The notes beneath the pieces are model-generated. The model had not been told where the DNA came from. It was given only the letters and a program-made list of their open reading frames with translations, and did not search any database. Positions 27,022-37,283 of a stretch of 64,000 nucleotides of DNA are shown here, piece after piece (positions within the stretch are counted from its first letter, which is position 1; every line of letters starts with the position of its first letter). Source of the DNA: Pandoraea thiooxydans. Its GTDB lineage: Bacteria; Pseudomonadota; Gammaproteobacteria; Burkholderiales; Burkholderiaceae. Position numbers and translations under genes: made by a program. The stretch covers positions 434,001 to 498,000 of the forward strand of contig NZ_CP014839.1 of NCBI RefSeq assembly GCF_001931675.1, read 5' to 3'.

Positions 27022-27426
27022 TTATGCTGCCAGTTCGCTGGCGATGTCGATGTGTCCCGACAGAATCTTGTGGACCGGGCAGGCATTGGCGATCTGCAGC
27101 AGGCGTTCGCGCTGCTCGCCGGACAGCGGGCCATGCAGCGCGATGCGGCGCGTGATCGCGTTACCGTCGGCCGGCTTGCCGGCAGGGTTCAGCGCGAGCG
27201 TGACATCGACGCCTTGCAGCGGCCAGGCCTTGCGCCTTGCATACATCGTCAGCGTAATCGAGGTGCAGGCGCCCAGGCTCGAGAGCAGCAGGCTGGTGGG
27301 TGTAGGCGCCAGGTCGCTGCCGCCGAGTTCCGCCGGCTCGTCGGCCTGCCATTGATGGATGCCGTCGCTCAGCGCGGTGGTAAAGCCGGTCTCGCCAAGC
27401 TGCGCGGTGACGGTAAGGTCGGTCAT
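27022..27426 (-). CDS. OsmC/Ohr-family protein
   Basis: The 134-residue protein belongs to the OsmC family of thiol peroxidases. The two redox cysteines are in [14 protein letters not shown] and NACPVHKIL, at the spacing usual for the YhfA-like OsmC branch. The likely role is reduction of organic hydroperoxides in the cytoplasm. It is 27 bases upstream of the SRPBCC gene on the same strand. Confidence 0.88.
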   Translation of the reverse strand: MTDLTVTAQLGETGFTTALSDGIHQWQADEPAELGGSDLAPTPTSLLLSSLGACTSITLTMYARRKAWPLQGVDVTLALNPAGKPADGNAITRRIALHGPLSGEQRERLLQIANACPVHKILSGHIDIASELAA

Positions 27427-27597
27427 GTCTGTCGATCTCCGGGATAGGAATGTCGGTGTTGCGGCACTGCCGCCGCGCTATATGAGCGCGGCCGACGATG
27501 CCCGCATTGTCTCGCAAAAGCGCAGTCCGGGCAGCAGCAATTTGCGCCAGGCGGCTCGGCCCGGCCGGCCGCTGCCGGGGCTGCGCCAGCGGCCATA

Positions 27598-28476
27598 TCA
27601 GGACTGCCCGCTGGCTGGATCCGTCAGGCGCCCGGCGTGGAAATCGGCGTAGGCGCGCTGCACTTCGCTCATGGTGTTCATGACGAACGGGCCATAAGCG
27701 GCCACCGGCTCATCGATCGGCACGCCGGCATAGACGATCACGCGCATCGATTCGTCGCCGGCGCGCAGCGTCAGCGTGTCGGTCGCATCGGCGCCGACGT
27801 CGACGTCGCCGGGTTCGAACCACGCCGCGTCGGTGGCGCTGACACGGGTTGGCTCGCCACCGGCCACGCCGCTGCCTTCGAGCACGTAGGCAAAGCCGCG
27901 AAAGCGCGCCGGCAGTGTTTGCTGCCATGCCGCGCCGGGGGCGAGCCGGATGTCGAGCAAATGCAACGGCCACAGGCTACTGTGGGCCTGATCCACGGCC
28001 TGTGCGCCGGTGCCGGCCTGCCCGGCGTAGACGCGAACTTCGACGCCCGGCGCACGCCACACCGGCGTGTCGGCCAAACGCTGGTCACGGTAGCGCGCGG
28101 GCGTCATCTTGCGTACGGCGGGCAGGTTCAGCCAAAGCTGCAGCGTATGCGCGAGCGCCTCGCCATGCGGCAGTTCGCTGTGCAGTACGCCGCCGCCGGC
28201 GGTCATCCATTGCACGTCGCCGGCATGCAGCACGCCATGGCTGCCGGTGTGGTCGCGATGTTCAATCGCGCCTTCCAGTACCAGCGTGACGGTCTCGAAG
28301 CCGCGGTGGGGGTGGGTCGCGAAGCCGCCGGGCGCGCGGAACCAGTCCTCCATCAGCAGCAGGAACGGGGATTGACCGGGGAAATCGCGCGGAGCGACCA
28401 CCATGCGGTTTTGCTCGACCTGATCGGTGGCACCGCCTCGCGAAGCCCGATGCACGATGTGAATCATTTTTTCCAT
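27598..28476 (-). CDS. Pirin family protein
   Basis: The 292-residue bicupin matches pirin: the N-terminal cupin has HPHRGFETVTLVLEG and the metal ligands around GDVQWMTAGGGVLHSE. The pirin C-terminal domain runs from about residue 170. Bacterial pirins act as quercetinases or as redox-sensing regulators; sequence does not separate these. The gene stands alone between OsmC and ExbD and has its own promoter region. Confidence 0.9.
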   Translation of the reverse strand: MEKMIHIVHRASRGGATDQVEQNRMVVAPRDFPGQSPFLLLMEDWFRAPGGFATHPHRGFETVTLVLEGAIEHRDHTGSHGVLHAGDVQWMTAGGGVLHSELPHGEALAHTLQLWLNLPAVRKMTPARYRDQRLADTPVWRAPGVEVRVYAGQAGTGAQAVDQAHSSLWPLHLLDIRLAPGAAWQQTLPARFRGFAYVLEGSGVAGGEPTRVSATDAAWFEPGDVDVGADATDTLTLRAGDESMRVIVYAGVPIDEPVAAYGPFVMNTMSEVQRAYADFHAGRLTDPASGQS

Positions 28477-28710
28477 GGTGTCGCTCCACTGCGACGGGAG
28501 AGGCCGATGAAACGTTTCATCGGCAGGCGTGCAGCAACAACGATTGTATGGGCGAGGCGGTGGCTCTTTAAGGCCGCGATCCAGGAAAGATTGTTCTGTT
28601 AATGGAACGATCCGGTCGACGCGCGGGCATTATGCGTGCCGACGGCATCATCTGTTTGGCCGGGCTGGCATGCCTGGGTGCGATGGCCGCGTATTCGGGA
28701 TCGAGCCTGG

Positions 28711-29130
28711 TTACCTGGGTTGCGGCTGTGTCACGAAGCCGAGCTGAGTCACGCCGTTGCTTTGCGCTTCCGACATGATCTGGGCGACTTGCTCGTAGCG
28801 CACGCCGCGATCGATGAACAGATGCAGTTGCGGCACCGGCCTGGCCTGTCCGGCGGCGGCGAGTTTGCTCAGCAGCGCGGTGTGATCGACCGCCGCGTTG
28901 TTCCAGAGCACCGTGCCATCGTCCCGCACGGTCAGATCGACCTTGCTCGGCTGGGTGTCCTCCGGCTGGCTGTTGGCTTGCGGCAGGTTGACCTTGACCG
29001 CCTGGTTGATGACTGGCAGCGTCACCAGGAAAATAATCAGCAGCACCAGCATGACGTCGACCAGCGGCGTCATGTTGATCTCGCTCATCAGCTCGCTTTC
29101 ATCGTCGTCGCTGTACGATCCCATCGCCAT
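28711..29130 (-). CDS. exbD: ExbD/TolR-type biopolymer transport protein
   Basis: The 139-residue protein has one N-terminal membrane helix (VDVMLVLLIIFLVTLPVI) carrying the essential aspartate of ExbD (Asp in PLVDVMLVLL) and a periplasmic domain. With ExbB and TonB, encoded just upstream in the order tonB-exbB-exbD, it converts proton motive force into energy for TonB-dependent outer membrane receptors. Confidence 0.93.
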   Translation of the reverse strand: MAMGSYSDDDESELMSEINMTPLVDVMLVLLIIFLVTLPVINQAVKVNLPQANSQPEDTQPSKVDLTVRDDGTVLWNNAAVDHTALLSKLAAAGQARPVPQLHLFIDRGVRYEQVAQIMSEAQSNGVTQLGFVTQPQPR

Positions 29131-29157
29131 GAGGATGCTCCTTGACCGGTGGTGCGG

Positions 29158-29898
29158 TTACTGGCTCGCACCGGCACCCGATCGGGGCACCGCGCCGAGT
29201 GCGGCACCGCTGGTGAATTGGGGCGCATGAAGGCTCGCGCCAGTGACGAAAAACGCGTGCAGGCCATGGGCGAAGCGATTCAATTTAGCCAACACGGCCC
29301 GATTGCCGCGGGTCAGGGCGTTGTAGCCGAGCACGGCGGGAATCGCCACGAACAGGCCGAGGGCGGTCATGATCAACGCTTCGCCGACCGGGCCGGCAAC
29401 ATGCCCGATGGACGTCTGGCCACTGGCGCCGATGGCCAGCAGCGCGTGATAAATGCCCCACACGGTGCCGAACAGTCCGATGAACGGTGCGGTGCTGCCG
29501 ATCGAGGCCAGGATCGCCAGGCCGCCCTGCATGCGGGCGACGCTCTCGTCGACGGAGTTTTTCAGGCAGCGGGTGACCCAGTCGCTGATGTCCATGCGGT
29601 CATGCAGGCGCGGCTGGGCCTCGCGATGATGCTCGGCGGCGTCCTGGCCGGCCAGGGCCAGCGACAGGAATGGATTGTCACGTGCATTGCCCAGGCATTG
29701 CAGGCCGGAGGAGAAATCGCCGGCCTGCCAGAATGCCTGCTCGGCGTGTTGCGTCAGGCGTCTCATGCGCCACAGGTATCCGGTCTTGATGACTATCACG
29801 GTCCATGACAGCACCGACATCCCCAGCAGAAGGGCGATCGTCGCGTGGGTGACGAAGTCGCCCTGCTGCCAGACGTGGCTGAAACCGTACTCTTGCAT
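29158..29898 (-). CDS. exbB: ExbB/TolQ/MotA-type proton channel protein
   Basis: The 246-residue protein has three membrane helices and the MotA/TolQ/ExbB domain. The conserved APFIGLFGTVWGIYHALLAI block and the GPVGEALIMTALGLFVAIPAVLGYN block, with the proton-path threonine, are seen. The start is placed at the ATG giving MQEYGFSHVW; the longer frame overlaps the tonB end. It is 27 bases before exbD and 31 bases after tonB. Confidence 0.93.
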   Translation of the reverse strand: MQEYGFSHVWQQGDFVTHATIALLLGMSVLSWTVIVIKTGYLWRMRRLTQHAEQAFWQAGDFSSGLQCLGNARDNPFLSLALAGQDAAEHHREAQPRLHDRMDISDWVTRCLKNSVDESVARMQGGLAILASIGSTAPFIGLFGTVWGIYHALLAIGASGQTSIGHVAGPVGEALIMTALGLFVAIPAVLGYNALTRGNRAVLAKLNRFAHGLHAFFVTGASLHAPQFTSGAALGAVPRSGAGASQ

Positions 29899-29929
29899 TT
29901 CGCTATCCTCGAAAACGCCGAATTTCGAC

Positions 29930-30673
29930 TCAATTATCCAGACTATCCAGACGGAACGTGTAGGGCTTGATGGCAGCTGCCTTGACCGGCTCACCGTTGC
30001 TGCGCGGCGGTTCGCAATGCATCGCCAGCGCGGCGTCCCGGGCGGCCTGATCCAGGCGCGCCGACCCGCTCGATGCGATCACCTTCGCTTGTTCTATCGT
30101 GCCGTCCTTGTCGATGATCAGACGCAGCCGGACGGTGCCTTCCTCCCCCAGGCTGGCCGCCTGTCGCGGATAAACCGGCGGGCTGCCCGCGCAGCTGACC
30201 TTCAGCCCCTCGACCGGCGCACTCGACGCGGGCGCCTCGATTGGCGCTGCCGGGCGGCTCGGTCCGGGCACCGCGGCGCCCGGCGCCGACACGGCTCCCT
30301 CGGCTTCAGTGGCCTGGCGCGGGGCCGGCGCGGCCTGGGGCGCCGGCGACGATGGCGCGGGCTTGGTCGCCGGTTCCGCGCGTTTGGTGCGCACCGCCTT
30401 GGGCGCCGGCTTGGGCCGTGCCGATGGCTTGGCGGGCGCCGGCGCGTTGGCCGAGGGGGAGGCTGGTGCGGGTCGCGGGGCCATCGGCAACAGCGTTGCC
30501 GTGATCACTTGCGGCGTGACTGTCGCCGGCGCGGGAGGCGGCAAATGGCGCAGCAATAGCAGCGCGCTGGCGTGCAGCAAGGCGACGATCACGAAAACCC
30601 GGATGGCGCGCGGCGATACCGTCCGCGTGCGGGACGTACGCCTGCGCCGGGGCGGCAGCGGCAGACTCGACAT
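29930..30673 (-). CDS. tonB: TonB energy transducer
   Basis: The 247-residue protein has a basic cytoplasmic start, one membrane helix (VFVIVALLHASALLLL, with the expected histidine), a long Pro/Ala/Lys-rich periplasmic spacer (about residues 45-155) and a C-terminal TonB domain (about 165-247; VYPRQAASLGEEGTVRLRLIIDKDG). The start used gives MSSLPLPPRRRR; an ATG 12 codons upstream is in frame but less likely. It heads the tonB-exbB-exbD operon. Confidence 0.93.
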   Translation of the reverse strand: MSSLPLPPRRRRTSRTRTVSPRAIRVFVIVALLHASALLLLRHLPPPAPATVTPQVITATLLPMAPRPAPASPSANAPAPAKPSARPKPAPKAVRTKRAEPATKPAPSSPAPQAAPAPRQATEAEGAVSAPGAAVPGPSRPAAPIEAPASSAPVEGLKVSCAGSPPVYPRQAASLGEEGTVRLRLIIDKDGTIEQAKVIASSGSARLDQAARDAALAMHCEPPRSNGEPVKAAAIKPYTFRLDSLDN

Positions 30674-31054
30674 GTCAGCGCATTTTACGACCGCGCCGGC
30701 ATTCGCCACGGTGGTCGTCGCCCAGGGCAGGTAAGGGTATCAGCGGCGGAACAGGAAAAAAGAAATGCATAGCGTCGCGACAAAACCAATGAGCAATTCC
30801 ATCTCGGTCTCCCACAGGGTAAGCACAGAGTTACTGGCTGGCCGTGGGCGCGCGAGAGATATCGCTATGCCGAGTCTGGCTGGCTGTCCGGTCACACAGC
30901 ATCGACAGCCGAAGCTGCGATGGACGGCCGCCGAGGTGCGCTGGCGGCACGAGAATCAAGGTGGGCCGTTATGCCGAACGGCCCATGATACACGCGGATG
31001 CGCGCCGCAGTCGATTTGGCCGAATGTGAGCGGACATTGGCGGTGCGCGCCCGC
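30674..31054. other. Intergenic region between bfd and tonB
   Basis: It holds the candidate 20-codon peptide gene and an eight-base-pair hairpin (GGGCCGTT/AACGGCCC at 30963-30984) without a T-run downstream of bfd. No clear Fur site was seen before tonB. Confidence 0.4.
30740..30802 (-). CDS. Candidate 20-residue hydrophobic peptide
   Basis: A 21-codon frame encodes MELLIGFVATLCISFFLFRR, a single short membrane helix with a basic C-terminus. GGGAG lies eight bases before the ATG at normal spacing. It ends 66 bases upstream of tonB on the same strand. I know no family for it. The support is the ribosome binding site, the hydrophobic character and the positive-inside tail; a chance frame cannot be ruled out. 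Confidence 0.35.
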   Translation of the reverse strand: MELLIGFVATLCISFFLFRR

Positions 31055-31300
31055 TCAGGCGACCAGCGTCGCTTCGCGCGACTCGGCGCGCTGCGTCGCG
31101 ACCGCCTGACTCGCGGGGCAACCCGTGCAGGCGGTGCCGCAAGGGGCGCCGTCGAGCATTTCGCGCACGTAGTCCTCACATTTGCCGCAGCATAGCGCCA
31201 CGCCCAGATCGACCTGGAGTTCTTCCAGCGACGTGGCGCCGGCGTCCACACAGGCTTTGATCTGGCGGTCCGAGACGGATTTGCAAACGCAGACAATCAT
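31055..31300 (-). CDS. bfd: Bacterioferritin-associated ferredoxin
   Basis: The 81-residue protein begins MIVCVCKSVSD and carries the four cysteines of the Bfd-type [2Fe-2S] domain (CVC near residues 4-6; CCGKC near residues 38-42). Bfd reduces ferric iron in bacterioferritin and releases it under iron starvation. A C-terminal extension with CGTACTGC adds three further cysteines beyond the core domain. The start was chosen at the canonical N-terminus, inside a longer frame. A Fur-like site lies upstream, while bfr is encoded 1.5 kb away on the same strand. Confidence 0.9.
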   Translation of the reverse strand: MIVCVCKSVSDRQIKACVDAGATSLEELQVDLGVALCCGKCEDYVREMLDGAPCGTACTGCPASQAVATQRAESREATLVA

Positions 31301-31322
31301 GACAGACACATTGAATGAAATA

Positions 31323-31341
31323 CTAATGAGAATAATTATTA
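31323..31341. promoter_or_regulatory. Fur-box-like site before bfd
   Basis: CTAATGAGAATAATTATTA aligns with the Fur consensus across the core AATGAGAAT and ATTATTA. It is 23 bp before the bfd start, in an AT-rich patch unlike the surroundings. Confidence 0.7.
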
Positions 31342-31396
31342 TTAATTTCTTCGCGCATTGCAAGTGCGCAATGCAGTAACTACGTTAGCCTTGTGG

Positions 31397-32212
31397 TTAT
31401 TGATTCAGCGCAGGCAAGGGGATTTCGATGGCTTCGGCCGTTGCATCGAGCTGCAGCCATTGATGCGCCACGCGTTGCAGCAACGCGGCGTCGGCCGTGG
31501 TGCACAGCCGAACGGTGCCGGTTGTGCCGGCGGGCTGGCGCAGGTCGTGCTGGTCGAGCTGGCGCAGCAATTGGCGGGCAATCGCCTCGCCGGTGTCGAT
31601 CAGCGTCAGGCCGTCGCCGGCAATGCGGCGAATGGCGGGTGCCAGGAAGGGGTAGTGCGTGCTGCCCAGCACCAGCGTGTCGGCGCCGGCGGCGAGCATG
31701 GGGTCGAGATATTGGTGCAGCAGCGCCTCGACTTCGGGGGAGTCCAGGTCGCCCATTTCGATTCGCTCCACCAGGCCGTGGCCGGCGCGGCAGACAAAAC
31801 GGCAGCGATCGCTGAATTCGGTGAGCAGGCGCTGGAATTTGGCGCTGCGCAAGGTCGCTGCCGTGGCCAGCACGCCGACCACGCCGCTGCGTGAGGCGAG
31901 GGCGGCGGGCTTGACGCCCGGCTCGACCCCGATGGCCGGCAGCGTGAAGCGGGTGCGGAACGCGCTGATCGCATGGGCGGTTGCGGTATTGCATGCCACC
32001 ACCAGCGCCTTGGCGTGCTGATCGCACAGCCATTGGCCGATTGCCTCGCTGCGCTCGGCAATGAAGGCGTCGCTGCGCTCGCCGTATGGCGCATAGCGGG
32101 AATCGGCGCAGTAGATCAGCGATTCCTGCGGGGCCAGCGCGCGGATGGCGCGCAACACGGATAAACCGCCGAGGCCGGAATCAAAGATGCCGATGACGTC
32201 GGAGCGAGACAT
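31397..32212 (-). CDS. murI: Glutamate racemase
   Basis: The 271-residue enzyme converts L- to D-glutamate for peptidoglycan synthesis. Family motifs are present: IGIFDSGLGGLSVL at the N-terminus, DSRYAPYGE, and the first catalytic cysteine in VVACNTATA (Cys74). The second catalytic position, normally Cys in GCTHYP, is serine here (Ser184 in LGSTHYPFL, codon AGC). A Cys-to-Ser change would be expected to impair racemisation in a standard MurI. The long N-terminal extension of the open frame is not part of the protein. Confidence 0.9.
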   Translation of the reverse strand: MSRSDVIGIFDSGLGGLSVLRAIRALAPQESLIYCADSRYAPYGERSDAFIAERSEAIGQWLCDQHAKALVVACNTATAHAISAFRTRFTLPAIGVEPGVKPAALASRSGVVGVLATAATLRSAKFQRLLTEFSDRCRFVCRAGHGLVERIEMGDLDSPEVEALLHQYLDPMLAAGADTLVLGSTHYPFLAPAIRRIAGDGLTLIDTGEAIARQLLRQLDQHDLRQPAGTTGTVRLCTTADAALLQRVAHQWLQLDATAEAIEIPLPALNQ

Positions 32213-32244
32213 GGCGATGAACGCAAATGGGCAGTGGGGGGCGA

Positions 32245-32269
32245 TAAAAAAGCCGGTCGCGGCCGGCTT
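32245..32269 (-). terminator. Rho-independent terminator after bfr
   Basis: AAGCCGG and CCGGCTT form the stem, with a T-run of six on the minus strand after it. It lies in the gap between bfr and murI and separates the two transcripts. Confidence 0.75.
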
Positions 32270-32303
32270 GTGGATTTTACCCGAAACGGATTCGGGCTGG
32301 CGC

Positions 32304-32783
32304 TCAGGATTCGGGCGAGCCCATGCCCGACTGCAGATAGTTCTGCAGGCCGACCTTGTCGACCAGTTCGATTTGCGTCTCCAGCCAGTCGATGTGTTCC
32401 TCGGTGTCGTGCAGGATCTGCGCGAACAGGTCACGCGAGACGTAGTCGCGCACGGATTCGCAATGGGCGATGCCTTCCTTGCAGGTCGATTGCGAGATGC
32501 GCTCGAGCTTCAGGTCGCACGCCAGGATTTCTTCGGTGTTCTCGCCAATGAGCAGCTTGTGCAGATCCTGCAGATTGGGCAGCGCATCGAGCATCAGGAT
32601 GCGTTCGATCAGCTTGTCGGCGTGCTTCATCTCGCCGATCGATTCGTCGTATTCGTGCTTGCCGAGCTTGTCGAGGCCCCAGTGTCCGTACATGCGGGCA
32701 TGCAGGAAATACTGGTTGATGGCGGTCAACTCGTTCTTGAGCTGGGCGTTCAGGTACTCGATGACTTTCTTGTCGCCTTGCAT
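32304..32783 (-). CDS. bfr: Bacterioferritin
   Basis: The 159-residue four-helix protein stores iron in 24-mer shells with haem between subunit pairs. The start [20 protein letters not shown], the haem-ligand methionine in the [22 protein letters not shown] region (Met52-type position) and the diiron ligands (Glu in [32 protein letters not shown]) are all kept. Length is normal. A start eight codons upstream exists in frame but is unlikely. Confidence 0.95.
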   Translation of the reverse strand: MQGDKKVIEYLNAQLKNELTAINQYFLHARMYGHWGLDKLGKHEYDESIGEMKHADKLIERILMLDALPNLQDLHKLLIGENTEEILACDLKLERISQSTCKEGIAHCESVRDYVSRDLFAQILHDTEEHIDWLETQIELVDKVGLQNYLQSGMGSPES

Positions 32784-32921
32784 ATCGTGTTCCAAAGATG
32801 AGGACAAAAATGAAGATCGGCGCTAAACGATAGCGCGCTTTACCTTGAAAGCCAAGCCGGGCGGGGTGTTTTGTGAACTGTGGCGATAATGGGAATGTAA
32901 GCCATTCGCAGGTGCGGCCCA

Positions 32922-32952
32922 ATAAAAAACCCAGGCAGTGGAGCCTGGGTTT
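32922..32952 (-). terminator. Rho-independent terminator after fumarase
   Basis: AAACCCAGGC and GCCTGGGTTT form a ten-base-pair stem, extended into a T-run on the minus strand. It lies 31-61 bp past the fumarase stop. Confidence 0.8.
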
Positions 32953-32982
32953 GCCGTATGACGCCAGGGGCGAGGACGGATT

Positions 32983-34503
32983 TTACGCGGCAGCAACCGG
33001 AATCTTGCCGATCTTGGCCTGCCATTCGCGCGGGCCGGTCTGATGTACCGAAACGCCGCTGGCGTCCACCGCGACGGTCACCGGCATGTCCCGCACGTCG
33101 AACTCGTAGATGGCTTCCATGCCGAGGTCTTCGAAGGCCACCACGCGCGAGCCGCGGATCGCTTTCGAGACCAGGTAGGCGGCGCCGCCGACGGCCATCA
33201 GGTAGGCGGCCTTGTGCTGCTTGATCGCCTCGATCGCCACCGGGCCGCGCTCGGCCTTGCCGACCATCGCGATCAGGCCGGTCTTGGACAGCATCATGTC
33301 GGTGAATTTGTCCATGCGGGTGGAGGTGGTCGGGCCGGCCGGGCCCACGACCTCGTCGCGCACCGGGTCGACCGGGCCGACGTAATAGATCACGCGGTTG
33401 GTGAAATCGACCGGCAGCGTCTCGCCCTTGGCCATCATGTCGGCGATGCGCTTGTGCGCCGCGTCGCGGCCGGTCAGCATCTTGCCCGAGAGCAGCAGCG
33501 TCTGGCCGGGTTTCCAGCTGGCGACTTCTTCCTTGGTCAGCGTGTTCAGGTCGACGCGTTTGCTGGTTTCGGTATTCGGCGTCCAATGCACCTTCGGCCA
33601 GGCGTCGAGCGGCGGCGCTTCGAGCGTCGCGACGCCGGAGCCGTCGAGCACGAAGTGCGCGTGGCGGGTGGCCGCGCAGTTCGGGATCATCGCCACCGGC
33701 TTGGAGGCGGCGTGCGTCGGATACGCCATGATCTTCACGTCGAGCACGGTCGCCAGCCCGCCCAGCCCTTGCGCACCGATGCCCAGCGCGTTGACCTTTT
33801 CATAAAGTTCGACGCGCATTTCCTCGATCCAGTCGCGCGGGCCGCGCGCGATCACTTCCTGGATGTCGATCGGGTCCATCAACGATTCCTTGGCCAGCAC
33901 CATCGCCTTTTCGGCGGTGCCGCCGATGCCGATACCCAGCATGCCCGGCGGGCACCAGCCGGCGCCCATGGTCGGCACGGTCTTGAGCACCCAGTCGACG
34001 ACCGAGTCGGAGGGGTTGAGCATGATGAACTTGGATTTGTTCTCCGAGCCGCCGCCCTTGGCGGCTACCGTCACGTCGACCTTGTCGCCCGGCACGATTT
34101 CGTAGTGGATGACCGCCGGCGTGTTGTCCTTGGTGTTCTTGCGCCCACCGTCGGGCGGATTGACGATCGAGGCGCGCAACACGTTGTCCGGATTCAGGTA
34201 GGCGCGGCGCACCCCTTCGTTGATCATGTCGGTCAGCCCCATTTTGGCGTCCCAGCGCACGTCCATGCCGACCTTGACGAAAATCGTCACGATCCCGGTA
34301 TCCTGGCAGATCGGGCGGTGCCCTTCGGCGCACATCCGGCTGTTGGTCAGGATCTGCGCGATTGCATCCTTGGCCGCGGGGCTTTGCTCCAGCTCGTACG
34401 CCTTGCCCAGCGCGGTGATGTAGTCGAGCGGATGGTAATAGCTGATGTACTGAAGCGCATCGGCGACGCTTTGGATCAGGTCTTCCTGCTTGATGGTGGC
34501 CAT
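32983..34503 (-). CDS. Fumarate hydratase, class I (iron-sulfur)
   Basis: The 506-residue enzyme is the single-chain class I fumarase, with the alpha domain (Fumerase, about residues 10-285) and beta domain (Fumerase_C, about 290-495). Cysteines expected to hold the oxygen-sensitive [4Fe-4S] cluster are in PICQDTG, WCPPGMLG and PNCAATRH. It interconverts fumarate and malate in the TCA cycle. It is divergent from acs. Tartrate or mesaconate activity is possible in this family but not indicated by context. Confidence 0.93.
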   Translation of the reverse strand: MATIKQEDLIQSVADALQYISYYHPLDYITALGKAYELEQSPAAKDAIAQILTNSRMCAEGHRPICQDTGIVTIFVKVGMDVRWDAKMGLTDMINEGVRRAYLNPDNVLRASIVNPPDGGRKNTKDNTPAVIHYEIVPGDKVDVTVAAKGGGSENKSKFIMLNPSDSVVDWVLKTVPTMGAGWCPPGMLGIGIGGTAEKAMVLAKESLMDPIDIQEVIARGPRDWIEEMRVELYEKVNALGIGAQGLGGLATVLDVKIMAYPTHAASKPVAMIPNCAATRHAHFVLDGSGVATLEAPPLDAWPKVHWTPNTETSKRVDLNTLTKEEVASWKPGQTLLLSGKMLTGRDAAHKRIADMMAKGETLPVDFTNRVIYYVGPVDPVRDEVVGPAGPTTSTRMDKFTDMMLSKTGLIAMVGKAERGPVAIEAIKQHKAAYLMAVGGAAYLVSKAIRGSRVVAFEDLGMEAIYEFDVRDMPVTVAVDASGVSVHQTGPREWQAKIGKIPVAAA

Positions 34504-34873
34504 GGCGAATGATGTTCGATTGGGGGAAAACGGGCTCGCGGCAAGCGCTGCCGGCAGCGGCGGTCTGCATGCCGCGTAATCCGGGCATTTTACAACGTCT
34601 GGCGTGGGCCATCACGGTCAGGCGGGCGCCGCGCCCCATGCCAAGTCGGAAAACAACCGTGAATTGCTGGCTTCGTACCGTAAATGGAGTTGATAAAGCA
34701 GTGTAAACCAGCGGAAACTTCTTTTTGCCGCTGCCAGCAGTTCGCTTGCCGGGGGAAATCAGTTACGATTGCAACAAAATGCCGCTTGCGCGATCTTGCC
34801 GCGTTGTAAGCCCACAGTAAGGCATTCACCTTAAGGTGGCGGAAAATATTTCAGCTTTCCATAGGAGACAATC
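34504..34873. other. Divergent intergenic region, fumarase/acs
   Basis: The 370-bp gap should hold both promoters and the acs leader. The acs ribosome binding site AGGAGA lies just before its ATG. No other clear box or gene was seen. Confidence 0.4.
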
Positions 34874-36856
<1,983 letters not shown>

Positions 36857-36887
36857 GTTGGCGCGACGCCTGAGCATTCTCACGTCA

Positions 36888-36913
36888 CGGCCCCGCTTGC
36901 GGGGCCGATTTTT
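36888..36913 (+). terminator. Rho-independent terminator after acs
   Basis: CGGCCCCG and CGGGGCCG pair around a CTTG loop and are followed by ATTTTT. It ends the acs transcript before the symporter genes, which begin 14 bases on. Confidence 0.88.
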
Positions 36914-36926
36914 ATTGCCATGATGC

Positions 36927-37283
36927 ATGAACTCGAGCGCCACACCCGCTGATCCGGTTGCCCTGGCCGAGCGTCGGGCTCGGCTGGCGGCGGCCTATTG
37001 GCGTCGCAATCTCGCGCTGATCGCGGTGCTGATGTTCGTCGGATTCGCGGCGACTTTCGTGCCGGTGTACTGGGCACCCGAATTGTCCGGCCTGCATTGC
37101 TTCGGCTGGCCGCTGCCGTTTTACATGGGCGCGCAGGGCGCGATGCTGGTCTACCTGCTGCTGATCTGTTTTTATGCGATCGGCCAGCGCCGCAACGACA
37201 TGCACTTCAGGCGCGACCTGGCCGCGCTGGAGGCCCGCGCGCGCAACGGCGCGGCAATCACCGAAGGGCGTGATACGCAATGA
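36927..37283 (+). CDS. DUF4212 small subunit of sodium/solute symporter
   Basis: The 118-residue protein has two membrane helices (LIAVLMFVGFAATFVPVYWA and PFYMGAQGAMLVYLLLICFYAI) and matches DUF4212, the small partner found before VC_2705-type sodium:solute symporters. It overlaps the large subunit start by four bases. It probably assists assembly or gating of the symporter. Confidence 0.87.
   Translation: MNSSATPADPVALAERRARLAAAYWRRNLALIAVLMFVGFAATFVPVYWAPELSGLHCFGWPLPFYMGAQGAMLVYLLLICFYAIGQRRNDMHFRRDLAALEARARNGAAITEGRDTQ

Noticed and set aside
33043-34512. Rightward 489-codon frame opposite fumarase
   Set aside because: Antisense shadow of a full-length, well-conserved enzyme.
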